From Draconibacterium mangrovi (lineage in GTDB: Bacteria > Bacteroidota > Bacteroidia > Bacteroidales > Prolixibacteraceae), in assembly GCF_010586825.1 (NCBI RefSeq), contig NZ_JAAAGB010000007.1:124001-188000 (forward strand): a DNA stretch of 64,000 nucleotides. Reading direction: 5' to 3'. The notes beneath the pieces are model-generated. The model was not told the origin of the DNA. It made no database searches and worked only from the letters and a program-made list of their open reading frames with translations. Below are positions 11,640-20,330 of the stretch, piece after piece. The first letter of the stretch is position 1; each line of letters begins with the position of its first letter. A program made the position numbers and the translations under genes.

Positions 11640-11716
11640 AAAAAGAAAAGACCGTTGAATAACGGTCTTCTATGTTATATTTAAATTAGGTAAAAAATAA
11701 GGGTCTTTGTTTATTT
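11640..11716 (-). ncRNA. Candidate small RNA (promoter plus terminator, no gene)
   Basis: On the minus strand a full Bacteroidota promoter (-33 TTTTG at 11749-11753, 19-base spacer, -7 TACATTTG at 11722-11729) is followed about 50 bases later by a perfect 8-bp hairpin (11649-11656 with 11661-11668, AGACCGTT) and a T-rich tract. No open reading frame lies between. The predicted transcript is about 75 bases and ends before the pyrK promoter. Nothing in it identifies a known RNA family, and a leader or attenuator role for pyrK is possible. Confidence 0.4.
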
Positions 11717-11809
11717 GTATACAAATGTATTATAATTTTTCTAATTTACAAAACAATATTTTACTTTTTTAGTATAAAGTACATTTTGAAAAAATCATAC
11801 TTCTATAAA

Positions 11810-11850
11810 CCAGAATTGGCCACTATTTCTAGTGGCCAAGCGACTTCTGG
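11810..11850. repeat. Strong isolated hairpin
   Basis: A perfect 10-bp stem TTGGCCACTA/TAGTGGCCAA with a TTTC loop, extended by an outer CCAGAA/TTCTGG stem across a 5-base bulge. No T-run follows on either strand, so it is not a simple terminator. It could be an operator, a structured RNA or a small repeat element. Confidence 0.6.
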
Positions 11851-12064
11851 ATTTATCAACTAAATTGGGTTTGTAAATTGAATCTATATAATATTAATCA
11901 TCCTGTCGTATTGTTGTTTACTTTTGTTGTTACAAATATGTAGACTTTAATTTACATATGCAAACTTTTCGAAGTTTATTTTTGTAACTATTTTTACATT
12001 ATTGCTTATATTGTTGAAATCAAGTAGATTACGTATGTAAATTATTTAAAATATTTTTGTTTAC

Positions 12065-12530
12065 AACTAATAAAACCCAATAAAACAATCATGATTCCTG
12101 TGAATCACCAACAATGATGAACGTGTTTCCTGTCGAAGCGCTTCATAAAAATAGTCAGATCACCAGGCGCATAAATCGATTGAACTTTGAATAACTTATT
12201 GTTTGTGCCTTTGATCCACGCTAACATTAAACCCGGTTTTCACACGAGGATAATCCTATTTTATCCCTGGGATATTGTTCAGAATTACAACGTTGAAGTG
12301 AGTTTACTGAACAGCTATGTCTTAACAAAAGCTCTTTGTGGCCCTGAAAGCGTCGAATCTGATTAATCCGGTGCATGGTATTGGCCTGAAATGCCTGAAG
12401 GGAAATCGTTCGGCACAGGCAACAGATCAAGAATTGACCGGGATTCCAGATGTAAAACAGCTGTCTTCTCTTAATCGACTTTCAGAAAAAACAAAAGAGG
12501 ACCGTATTAATACAGCCCTCTTTGTTCCTC
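12065..12530 (+). ncRNA. Candidate structured RNA in a GC-richer island
   Basis: A plus-strand -7 box (TATTTTTG, 12052-12059) precedes about 430 bases that are clearly richer in G and C than the flanks and hold several local stems: GATTC/GAATC near 12092, the palindrome GAAGCGCTTC, GGATAA/TTATCC near 12240, GTTCAG/CTGAAC near 12280 and GGTATT/AATGCC near 12375. It ends in a terminator-like stem AAAGAGG/CCTCTTT (12494-12523) with an inner GTATTAATAC. No tmRNA, RNase P, SRP or 6S signature was recognised. A degraded gene is the main alternative. Confidence 0.3.
12494..12526 (+). terminator. Terminator-like hairpin
   Basis: AAAGAGG pairs with CCTCTTT around an inner GTATTAATAC stem and is followed by TGTTCCT. 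The T-run is short, so this is a modest candidate. Confidence 0.45.
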
Positions 12531-12745
12531 TGGTTTAACCACCGTTTGGGGTCAAATACCTTTTGTAATACGATTACAATTCTCTACAACATATAGTATA
12601 CAAATGTTTTGTTCTATTGATTCTTGAAATTCTCTGCGTCTTTCATCTAATATAAAGCTGTCTACCATTAGGCACCTTTGCCTTTCATGTGATAATAAAT
12701 AATGGTTTGCTAAAGTCTTCTTCTTATATATTACAAGTTATTTAC

Positions 12746-13162
12746 TTAGCGTTGCTTATATATATTAAACGTACCGTCACGATATATAATTACCATTTTA
12801 TCTATTTCGCTATTTGATGCAGACAATGGTCCCTCAATATTCTCCTCCGGGACCACACTCTTCATTATTGGTTTTTCAACCAAAGGCTGCTGTTTAACAG
12901 ATTCTTCAACTATTGGTAGCTTTTGCTGTGGATTGTTTTTCACTGATACATGATCATTAAACATATCTCCCTCACCGGTAAGTAGCCAGCGAGCGTTTAA
13001 ATCAGGGAATTCCAATAGTAGCCTCTCAATGAATGAAGCACCTGGTTTATTTCTACCATTAAGAATATGTGAGATATTAGATCGCTGCACATCCAGAACT
13101 GCAGCCAACTCACCGGCTGAAATTCCTTTTGCTTCGATAAAATTTTTAATTCGATCTTTCAT
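12746..13162 (-). CDS. XRE-family helix-turn-helix regulator
   Basis: A 138-residue DNA-binding protein. Residues 1-65 form an HTH_3 domain (IKNFIEAKGISAGELAAVL, then VQRSNISHILNGRNKPG as the recognition part) followed by the LNARWLLTGEGDMF motif common to a Bacteroidota regulator family. The rest is Gln/Pro/Val-rich and probably disordered up to a short terminal strand (MVIIYRDGTFNIYKQR). It stands alone between two long non-coding stretches. Two TACATTTG-type sites lie upstream (13184-13193 and 13226-13235); one may be its promoter and both could be autoregulatory operators. Target genes are unknown. Confidence 0.85.
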   Translation of the reverse strand: MKDRIKNFIEAKGISAGELAAVLDVQRSNISHILNGRNKPGASFIERLLLEFPDLNARWLLTGEGDMFNDHVSVKNNPQQKLPIVEESVKQQPLVEKPIMKSVVPEENIEGPLSASNSEIDKMVIIYRDGTFNIYKQR

Positions 13163-14138
13163 TTATCTAGGTGTTTGTAAAGATACATTTGTCATGCGTC
13201 CAACAGACTTCTTGTATTCTTCGAAAACAAATGTAAATATTCTTTTCGAATTTAACAACTACTTTTTATAAAATGTAAATACCGAATAAACTTTAAAACC
13301 TAATAAATAATCGATATATAGCTTCATGTAAATATCTTATATCTCTAGTTAATAGCATTATATAACTCATAAGTATGATGTTTTGACATAAAATGGCCAT
13401 CCGATAAGATTCTTTGCAAATATTACTTTATATAATACGTATAAAATACTGAAATAAAGTTAAATAAATATATTTACACACTTTGTATTTTTATTCATAA
13501 TGATTGATTGTATCAATTCCATATTTTGTATAATGCGACTTTATTTATATAAACACCCTCCCCTTCCAAATTACATATATAAAACACAGAGGTTATTTAA
13601 TTTTAAAAAGTCGAACCTTGATTCATTCTTCAGTATTACTAATGATACAGATGTAACTTTCCTCTAAAAATATGAGCACAACATATGTATACATATTGAA
13701 TTGAAAAGAATTTTACATTCGTATCAGATTTAAAAAGTCATTTGTGAAATTCACAAGAGTATACTTTAGTTCTGTAACATTACACCCCCGATTCGATTCC
13801 CGATGATAGAACAGTAATACCTAAAACTACCCCTTAAATAATTTTTGGTTTTCGTTACTGATAGATTGAAATGACTACTGCCCTTATCAATTATGTAGTT
13901 TTGCTAAAAATGCCGTAAATATTTACGCATAATTACACGTAAACAGAAAACTGGCGGATTCTCAGAAGCTTAAAAACGGACTTTTTACAATATAAATCAC
14001 ATAAATTTAATTACTTAGCACAAAATCATAAGTATTAGCAGTGACATTCAAATAGAGAAAATACCCTTGAATTCTGAATTTTTCCGCACAATTACACAAA
14101 GAGCTGATTTCCGTTGACGTGTTTCTTCTTAAATTTGT
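13163..14138. other. Gene-free AT-rich region
   Basis: About 980 bases with no plausible gene on either strand. Notable sites: TACA/TGTA dyads at 13184, 13226, 13646 (TACAGATGTA) and 13680; a plus-strand -7 box TAGTTTTG at 13895-13902 that leads into no gene; and a perfect 14-bp palindrome CGTAAATATTTACG at 13913-13926. Nothing identifies a known RNA or mobile element. Confidence 0.5.
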
Positions 14139-17021
14139 CTATAACGAATTAAAATCAACAGACAGTAAGAAATCGAACCCAACTTCTTCCAGTTCTTTAA
14201 GATACGAAGCTCTGACTCCTATTTTTACCGGAGCATAAAATCTAAAGAAATTGACATCGCCCATTAACTCGACACCATACGACGATATGTCCACATTATA
14301 TTTTGTAGGTATTTCACCGCCATGGTAACTACCTTGCAGATTAGCGTAATCAGCAAATAAGGTAGCACTAATCCTGCGGATATATGTAAGTCCGCCGATG
14401 CTTAAATCGGGATTCACAATTGGCAGCGCATAGTTTAGCGACAAAGAACTCATTTGCTCGGTTTCAATCTTTGTCCATCCCCGGGGAAAACGGATGGCAT
14501 CAGAAAATCCAAAGAGATTTCCCGAACTTTTATCTTGTAATCCTCCATACAAACGAATGCCGTGATTTTTCAAAAGGCCGGGAAGATACATCGTGGCTGC
14601 GCCGGCAGTCAAACGCCCCATTTCGGTTGATTGCCATGGCGAGTGGCGAAAGTTCCCTTCTAATGCAAAGCCAAAATTCGGATAAATATCCTGATGGCTT
14701 CTTCGTAGAAGCTGGTAATAATATAAGCGGTACGAAAGCGATTGATAATCGCCAGTGCTAAACTCGTCGGGTGTCGACTCCTCTTTTCCGTAGCGAGTAA
14801 ACTGGTATTCAACTTCAGGTTGAAAAAAGCGCGTAAATGCTCCCCTCGATAAATTTAACGGAATACGCATATTGGCACTAAAATTCGTTTCATTCCATTT
14901 ATAATCCTGAAGCGTGGTATCTCTTTTTGTCACCTGTCCTTCCTGGTTTTGGTACTCCCGAATCAACCAATATTGCGAAGCGCGTTTACCACCTGTTACT
15001 TCAAAATCGAATACCGGAAACCAGCCTTTGTACGTATACCTTCCATAAAAATGGCCTGTTTTTTCGCTGGTATCCCACTTATATCCCAAAGTGGTAAATG
15101 CTGTACCCAATTTATTTTGCGACATCAAACTAACGCCGGGTAAAAACTCATAATTGTCGGGATCGACAAAAACAGGTGCCCAACTGTGAAAATTTAGCAG
15201 ATGTTTCGGTTTGCTGTAAGTCTGCGAAGCGAACAGTTTTGTGGTATCAACACGCGAAAAGTCAACAATACCGGGCTCTTGCTTTTGCATGGAATTGGCT
15301 AGTGCCCAGCTTCCTGGTAAAACCTCTTTTAACGGCACTGTATTTTCCGGCTGGAATTCGATAATACGAAAACCATCTCCGGTGTAATCGCTAAGTGCAA
15401 TTGTTCCATTTGTCTGAATGGCAGGATAAGCAACATCAAAACGAGGTTCGTAAACTTGTTCAATTTCATCAGTGGCTAAATCGTAAATGTAAAGGGCATT
15501 TTTACCCGAATAGCTGCTTATAAAATACAAGTTATTTCCGGAAACCTGTAATTGTTTAATCTCACCCAACGCTGTTCCCGGAAGCAAAGTTTGCTCCTTA
15601 TTTTGCAGATTGACTTTTGCAATTTGTTTTCCTTTTTCGTCCAGCAGCACATAAATTAATTCGTGCTGGTTTAACCAAACCGGAGAAAATAAGTAATTGT
15701 TATTCTCAGTCTGGTAGCGGTATTTCATTTTTCCACTCGAGATATCATAAACCGTTAAATAATTTGCACTTGAAAAATCGGTTTCCACAACTGCTACCTC
15801 TTTTAAATCGGGTGAAAGTGCCGGAGCAAAAGCCTTAAATTCAGTAGCAACGGAATACATTTTTTTTGTAGCTGCATTTAAGATCCGAATTCGTGAAATT
15901 CCACTGTGCGACCAGCGAACATCAGGTACTTTTTCTGTCCATACGATCCATTCTCCCCTAAAATTTACAGACTCTTCAAAAATATATCCAGGTATTGTTA
16001 GGCGCTTTTCTCTATTTGTTTTTGTATCGATCTTTACAAATGAAGGAACTACATTCAATCCTGTTTTGTAGGCAATTAGTTCATCATTGTTAAGCCAGTG
16101 TTTGTGCAAATAATTCGTATATCTTTTATTTTCTTTCGAAAGTTGAGATGATGGATCGGCTACAAATTTTGTATCATTATTTTTCCATTCGGTTGCCAGA
16201 CTGTCAAATATCGATTCGTAAAGCCGAACCTTTCCTAAACCGGTTTCAAGCTTTAAAGCTCTATTGAAAGGAGTGATCGAAAAAGGTTTCCTGCCCACTC
16301 TTTTTATGGTCTTTTCCCAGATATCACTTCCGTATCGTTCTCTTGAACCAGCTACCAGGTAATAACCCAGCTGATAGTGGTTGGGAACGTAATCTTTGAA
16401 TGATCCGAGGTAAGCTTTATCGTACGAAAATATTTTGTTGTCGACCACCTGCGCCTGGTGTTCCATCAGAAATGAAGGAAAACGTCCGCGTCCGTAGTTT
16501 CCTAAGGCAGTTTCTGTTACCACAGCATCACCTTCAATAAACCACCACGGAAGATAGGCCCCGAACAACAAAGCAGTTCCCTGTTCACCCAAAATAATTT
16601 TTATGATTTTGGGTAACTCGGCATTTAATTTATCGATCTGCACCACATGTCGGAATTCGTGCAAAGCCAGCTGTTCCAACCAATCTTGCGAATAAATTGC
16701 CTGATGTGGTGTGGTGTAAAACTCGGATCGTTTTGGAGCATAAGCCACCAAACCATTCGACTGCACCGTTTGTGTATGAAGAATTACCGATATTTTTCCC
16801 GGCTTGTATTTTAACGAATAGCTTCCGAAATCGTAAACCATCTCCAGTTTTTGAGCCAAAACCTGTGCCTGGTCTTCATAATAATCGGGATATATCAGCT
16901 GAAAATTGGTGGTGTTAATTTGCCGCCATTTCAGAGATGCCGGATCCTGCCCCGTATCGAAATACTGAGCTTGTGCAACATATGTTGTAAATACAAGAAG
17001 TAATAAGAATAGTTTCTTCAT
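14139..17021 (-). CDS. Secreted metallopeptidase-like protein with propeller and barrel domains
   Basis: A 960-residue exported protein of unknown function. After a signal peptide (MKKLFLLLLVFTTYVAQAQ) comes a gluzincin-like domain with the zinc motif HEFRH at 121-125 and a downstream WFIEGDAVVTE whose Glu163 could be the third ligand. The middle (about 290-610) has repeats such as APALSPDLKEVAVVET that look like a TolB/DPP-IV-type beta-propeller. The C-terminal 350 residues alternate aromatic strands and end in VDFNSL, suggesting an outer-membrane barrel. ATG 17021 is chosen because it starts the signal peptide; 18 extra codons upstream add an unrelated hydrophobic run. Domain order is seen, peptidase activity is inferred. 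Confidence 0.75.
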   Translation of the reverse strand: MKKLFLLLLVFTTYVAQAQYFDTGQDPASLKWRQINTTNFQLIYPDYYEDQAQVLAQKLEMVYDFGSYSLKYKPGKISVILHTQTVQSNGLVAYAPKRSEFYTTPHQAIYSQDWLEQLALHEFRHVVQIDKLNAELPKIIKIILGEQGTALLFGAYLPWWFIEGDAVVTETALGNYGRGRFPSFLMEHQAQVVDNKIFSYDKAYLGSFKDYVPNHYQLGYYLVAGSRERYGSDIWEKTIKRVGRKPFSITPFNRALKLETGLGKVRLYESIFDSLATEWKNNDTKFVADPSSQLSKENKRYTNYLHKHWLNNDELIAYKTGLNVVPSFVKIDTKTNREKRLTIPGYIFEESVNFRGEWIVWTEKVPDVRWSHSGISRIRILNAATKKMYSVATEFKAFAPALSPDLKEVAVVETDFSSANYLTVYDISSGKMKYRYQTENNNYLFSPVWLNQHELIYVLLDEKGKQIAKVNLQNKEQTLLPGTALGEIKQLQVSGNNLYFISSYSGKNALYIYDLATDEIEQVYEPRFDVAYPAIQTNGTIALSDYTGDGFRIIEFQPENTVPLKEVLPGSWALANSMQKQEPGIVDFSRVDTTKLFASQTYSKPKHLLNFHSWAPVFVDPDNYEFLPGVSLMSQNKLGTAFTTLGYKWDTSEKTGHFYGRYTYKGWFPVFDFEVTGGKRASQYWLIREYQNQEGQVTKRDTTLQDYKWNETNFSANMRIPLNLSRGAFTRFFQPEVEYQFTRYGKEESTPDEFSTGDYQSLSYRLYYYQLLRRSHQDIYPNFGFALEGNFRHSPWQSTEMGRLTAGAATMYLPGLLKNHGIRLYGGLQDKSSGNLFGFSDAIRFPRGWTKIETEQMSSLSLNYALPIVNPDLSIGGLTYIRRISATLFADYANLQGSYHGGEIPTKYNVDISSYGVELMGDVNFFRFYAPVKIGVRASYLKELEEVGFDFLLSVDFNSL

Positions 17022-17077
17022 TTTATCAGTGGAAATGAAATGCCAAAATACACAAACGAAATTATATAAAAACAAAA

Positions 17078-17097
17078 AGCCCGGAAAAATCCGGGCT
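17078..17097 (-). terminator. Terminator of the YciC/DUF975-like gene
   Basis: A perfect 8-bp stem AGCCCGGA/TCCGGGCT with a 4-base loop, followed on the minus strand by a T-run. It ends transcription from the gene at 17123. Confidence 0.88.
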
Positions 17098-17122
17098 CCT
17101 AAGCTTGAACATGTTTTGTTTT

Positions 17123-17842
17123 TTATTCTTCTACTTCTACTTCGTTAACTCCTAAAATAGGGATTGGATTGTCGTCTTCTTTTTCACCGTCAATAGATGC
17201 ATAAAGTGTTGCAAATGCTGCATGAACCCAAATAAGTGAGAAAATTACTCCCACGAAACACACTATTAATCCGGCAATTATGATGAAGAACGATAAAATA
17301 GCCATTCCAAAAATGGTCCAACCGTAACCACGTGTCATTTGCCAGCTTTTTTCAACAGCTTTCATGGCATCCAGTTCTTTATCCATTACCAGGTAAGGCA
17401 CAAAAACCAGTCGGCATGCCACAATAATACCGGGAATTACCAGCATAAATATTCCAACCGTTACCAATGCTGCTACAATTAAATTGGCTAAAACAATATT
17501 TAAATATTGTGTTTTAAAGCCTTCGAACATTACTTTCAGGTCGGTCTCTTCGTCTCTCATAGCGGCTAAAAACAGCTTTTTTTCGCCGTATTTAATTACA
17601 GGAACAAATAAAAAACCATATGCCAACGCAAATAATGCTATTGGAAAAAGCAATAGACCAATGTTATTAAAATCACCTCCATTCCATTCGCCTTTAAAAC
17701 CATATCCGGGTCCATTTAGTAGCCCCGTAATTATAACGGCTACCAGAAGTGTCAGGAATGATTTATCAAACATTTTTCTCCATGCGTAACTAAAACTTCC
17801 ACCCGCCGATGGTCCCAAATTAAAATACTTTAAGCTTTCCAT
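17123..17842 (-). CDS. Multi-pass membrane protein, YciC/DUF975-like
   Basis: A 239-residue inner-membrane protein with about five or six hydrophobic segments (FLTLLVAVIITGLL, LLLFPIALFALAYGFLF, IVLANLIVAALVTVGIFMLV, IFGMAILSFFIIIAGLIVCF). The motif VIPGIIVACRLVFVPYLVMD followed by A-x-x-KSWQMTRGYGW is shared with the YciC/DUF975/GlpQ-membrane-domain group, whose function is not established. The C-terminus is acidic. It is divergent from a membrane-bound LuxR-type regulator, with ACTA-N6-TAGT dyads between them, so the two genes are probably regulated together. Confidence 0.7.
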   Translation of the reverse strand: MESLKYFNLGPSAGGSFSYAWRKMFDKSFLTLLVAVIITGLLNGPGYGFKGEWNGGDFNNIGLLLFPIALFALAYGFLFVPVIKYGEKKLFLAAMRDEETDLKVMFEGFKTQYLNIVLANLIVAALVTVGIFMLVIPGIIVACRLVFVPYLVMDKELDAMKAVEKSWQMTRGYGWTIFGMAILSFFIIIAGLIVCFVGVIFSLIWVHAAFATLYASIDGEKEDDNPIPILGVNEVEVEE

Positions 17843-17957
17843 TGTTTTTGTTTTTTAATGTTTTTGTTTTCTGTTTTCTGAGTGGCACCTTTCGGCGCCT
17901 GAACATTGTTTTTTGTAATTGTTATTCAAATCTACTGCATATCTCAAAAAAATCCTT

Positions 17958-18049
17958 CCTACTAAAGTTGGATTTAGTAATTTCACTACTTTCGTAGTTA
18001 GCGCCTCACGGGCAAAGTGCGTAAAATTGCAATGCACTACTAAAGTAGT
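17958..18049. promoter_or_regulatory. Repeated operator dyads in a divergent promoter region
   Basis: Two perfect dyads of the form ACTAC-N4-GTAGT lie at 17985-17998 (spacer TTTC) and 18036-18049 (spacer TAAA); a degenerate third copy is at 17958-17971. The second ends 5 bases before the ATG of the LuxR-type gene. TACTTTCG at 17987-17994 is one base off a -7 box, so the first dyad may cover the promoter. All fit ACTA-N6-TAGT, also found at the tonB promoter near 23.8 kb. Confidence 0.7.
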
Positions 18050-18054
18050 TTCTA

Positions 18055-19002
18055 ATGTGGATTAAAATTTTAGCATACACAATTACATTTATTATTTCGG
18101 CCGGAATTTCGGCTTTGGGAATTATGCTTGCCTACCAGCAATACCAGCAGAATAAGAAGCCAATTTTCACGACTTTGCTGTATCAGCAAATATTTCTTTT
18201 CTCCTTTCTGTTTTATGGAGTTTGGGGAAATATAAGCCTTCGGATGGTTATTGCCGATTTGAATATTAGTGATGCGTTATGTGCCAAGTTAGCCGTTTTT
18301 ATACCCATTATTGGAATTCCGTTTATGGTGGTAAGCTGGTTTATGCTTTTAAAGTTTGCCAATAATTGCAACGGACGCCGACTAACAAAAACATTCATTT
18401 TTAGCTTCTTTCCTACTTTTGTAGTGTTGGCTTTTGCCCTGGTTTTTCTCATTCAGAAAGAATATATTCAGGTTCCTGAAAATGCAGACCTTTTTGTTGT
18501 GCGCATTTTAGTACTGTTGAACCTGGTCGTTTATATGTTTTTTCTGATGCCGTTTTTCATAAAAACTAAAGATGTAGGTTTGCTGAAAGAAACAGGGCTC
18601 AACAAAAACCGGGTGCTGATTATTTTTGGAGGCACCTTACTTTATTCCGGCGTGATGTTTTTTTTCAACCGGTTCGGATATATTTCTACCTGTATAGCCT
18701 TAGTTGTTTTGTTTGCGAGTAACCTGGTTCTTCCGGCAATTATTCGCTTTCAGAATCAAACAACGCCAGAAAATGGGAATATGGATTTTCAGTCGTTTTG
18801 TAACTTTTACGAAATATCGAAACGAGAAGCTGAGATCATTCAGGAGATTTGCAGTGGAAAATCAAACAAAGCAATTGCCGATAAACTCTTTATAACCTTA
18901 CAAACTGTAAAAGACCATAACCATCGAATCTTCACAAAAACAGGAGTAAAAAGCAGGGTTCAACTAGCAAATCTGGTTCGCGAAAAAACTGGAGAAAATT
19001 AA
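18055..19002 (+). CDS. Membrane-bound LuxR-type transcriptional regulator
   Basis: A 315-residue protein with about seven hydrophobic segments in residues 1-235 (for example ILAYTITFIISAGISALGIM, LVVYMFFLMPFF, CIALVVLFASNLVLPAII) and a C-terminal LuxR/GerE helix-turn-helix at about 248-312 (ISKREAEIIQEICSGKSNKA, LFITLQTVKDHNHRIFTKTG). It therefore looks like a one-component receptor that senses a membrane or extracellular signal and binds DNA from the membrane. The DNA-binding part is clear; the ligand is unknown. Operator dyads directly before its ATG suggest feedback or control by a BlaI-type repressor. It is convergent with the TPR gene, 14 bases away. Confidence 0.8.
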   Translation: MWIKILAYTITFIISAGISALGIMLAYQQYQQNKKPIFTTLLYQQIFLFSFLFYGVWGNISLRMVIADLNISDALCAKLAVFIPIIGIPFMVVSWFMLLKFANNCNGRRLTKTFIFSFFPTFVVLAFALVFLIQKEYIQVPENADLFVVRILVLLNLVVYMFFLMPFFIKTKDVGLLKETGLNKNRVLIIFGGTLLYSGVMFFFNRFGYISTCIALVVLFASNLVLPAIIRFQNQTTPENGNMDFQSFCNFYEISKREAEIIQEICSGKSNKAIADKLFITLQTVKDHNHRIFTKTGVKSRVQLANLVREKTGEN

Positions 19003-19016
19003 CAGGACCTCCCCGA

Positions 19017-20267
19017 TTATTCATCAAAAAACAGATCCTCTTTTAATTTTTCAATGCGTTCAAGTGCATAAATGGCGTTCTTTGCACCTTCGCCCGATTC
19101 GGTTAAATAAATCCGGTAGTAATTCATTGCCAGTGTTTTGTTCGAGTTGTATTCTTCGTAAGTCGTTGCAATTTCAAACAATACTTCTGTCTTTCCCGGA
19201 TTCAACTCGTAAGCTTTCTCCAAGGCTTCAATTGATTCTTTAAACTGTCGTTGCTGACCATACATTTGCCCCAAATGGTGATACATTTCCGACACATAAT
19301 CAGGCACGGTTGCATCAATTGCAAAAGTCATTAGCTCAATAGCGTCCTCGAAATTATTTAATTTTCGGTTGCATAAACTTTGGTAGTACATCACCAGCGG
19401 GTCGTTCGGGCTGAGCAATTTTAGATCGCCAAATATGTCGAGTGCTTTTTCTTCGTGGTCGGCAAAGTAAGAGCTAATACCATAATTCATCAATATTTCA
19501 AAAGCCGGTTGTTTTTCCTGCTCCAGATATTTTTCAAACTGCAACATTGCAGGGCCATAACGTTTTGTTTTATAAAAAAACATCGCTTTTTCAAACAGTA
19601 ACTCTTTATCAGCCGGAAACTGTACCAGGCCTGAATCGATAGTAGCCATTATTTCGTTGGCCTCTTTTTTCCAGTTATAGCAGTGTATCAGATTAATGTA
19701 AGTTCCATGATCGCGGGGATTCGCCTCAAGCACTTTTTCGTAAAGATCGCGTGCCTGTTCGCGCTGAAAAACACGGTATGAACAATAAGCCAACTGTTTG
19801 TTCCAGTAAACGTTGGACGAGTCTTTTTCATAAATACCGGAGAAAACATTGTAAGCAGTTTTATAGTCTTCAAGGTTAATATGAACGCGTCCGAGTTTTC
19901 CGGCCAATGCCAGGTTATTGGGTTCAACCTGAAGCGCTTTATCGTAAAAAGCAATGGCATCGCGGTTATTGCCTAAAATGGAAAAACATTCTGCCGTTTC
20001 TTCCAGCATTACAATATTATTGGCATCGTACTGAAGCCCGTTCATAAAAGCCTCCAATGCTTGTTGGTAATTTTGCAGGTTTTTATACACCACACCTTTT
20101 TTATAATACAATTCGGCCGAAGGATTTGCAACCAACTCTTTATCGATCTCCTGAAGTGCTTTATCGTAGCTCTTTTCAATTAAAAGTAAATCAATTTTAC
20201 GCTGCGCCAATGTGGAGGTTGCAACACAAAACATAATAATCAACAGGGTTGAAATTTTTAATCGCAT
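19017..20267 (-). CDS. Exported tetratricopeptide-repeat protein
   Basis: A 416-residue protein with a signal peptide (to about residue 21, ATSTLAQ) and at least eight TPR units from residue 30 to the C-terminus, for example AELYYKKGVVYKNLQNYQQA, AIAFYDKALQVEPNNLALA and SIEALEKAYELNPGKTEVL. TPRs bind partner proteins, so a periplasmic scaffold is likely. It follows the BlaR1-TonB gene on the same strand after 63 bases without a visible terminator, so it may belong to that transcript. No specific role can be assigned. Confidence 0.85.
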   Translation of the reverse strand: MRLKISTLLIIMFCVATSTLAQRKIDLLLIEKSYDKALQEIDKELVANPSAELYYKKGVVYKNLQNYQQALEAFMNGLQYDANNIVMLEETAECFSILGNNRDAIAFYDKALQVEPNNLALAGKLGRVHINLEDYKTAYNVFSGIYEKDSSNVYWNKQLAYCSYRVFQREQARDLYEKVLEANPRDHGTYINLIHCYNWKKEANEIMATIDSGLVQFPADKELLFEKAMFFYKTKRYGPAMLQFEKYLEQEKQPAFEILMNYGISSYFADHEEKALDIFGDLKLLSPNDPLVMYYQSLCNRKLNNFEDAIELMTFAIDATVPDYVSEMYHHLGQMYGQQRQFKESIEALEKAYELNPGKTEVLFEIATTYEEYNSNKTLAMNYYRIYLTESGEGAKNAIYALERIEKLKEDLFFDE

Positions 20268-20330
20268 AAAAATTTATTTATTTATTCAATAGTGTTATCG
20301 GTTGAAGAGGTGTTTTAATTCATTAAAAGT

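Larger units (their letters stand above)
11851..12745. other. Gene-poor AT-rich region before the HTH regulator
   Basis: No convincing protein gene. It holds three plus-strand -7-like boxes (11919-11926, 11977-11984, 12052-12059), several TACA/TGTA dyads and, at about 12100-12530, a distinctly less AT-rich island described as a candidate RNA. Short frames here have no ribosome site, no recognisable product and overlap a hairpin. Confidence 0.5.

Noticed and set aside
12338-12538. A 66-codon plus-strand frame in the GC-richer island
   Set aside because: It starts with GTG, has no recognisable product, and runs through a terminator-like hairpin.
13780-13812. A tRNA T-arm-like text (GATTCGATTCCCGATG)
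   Set aside because: No complementary stem, anticodon arm or acceptor stem can be formed around it.
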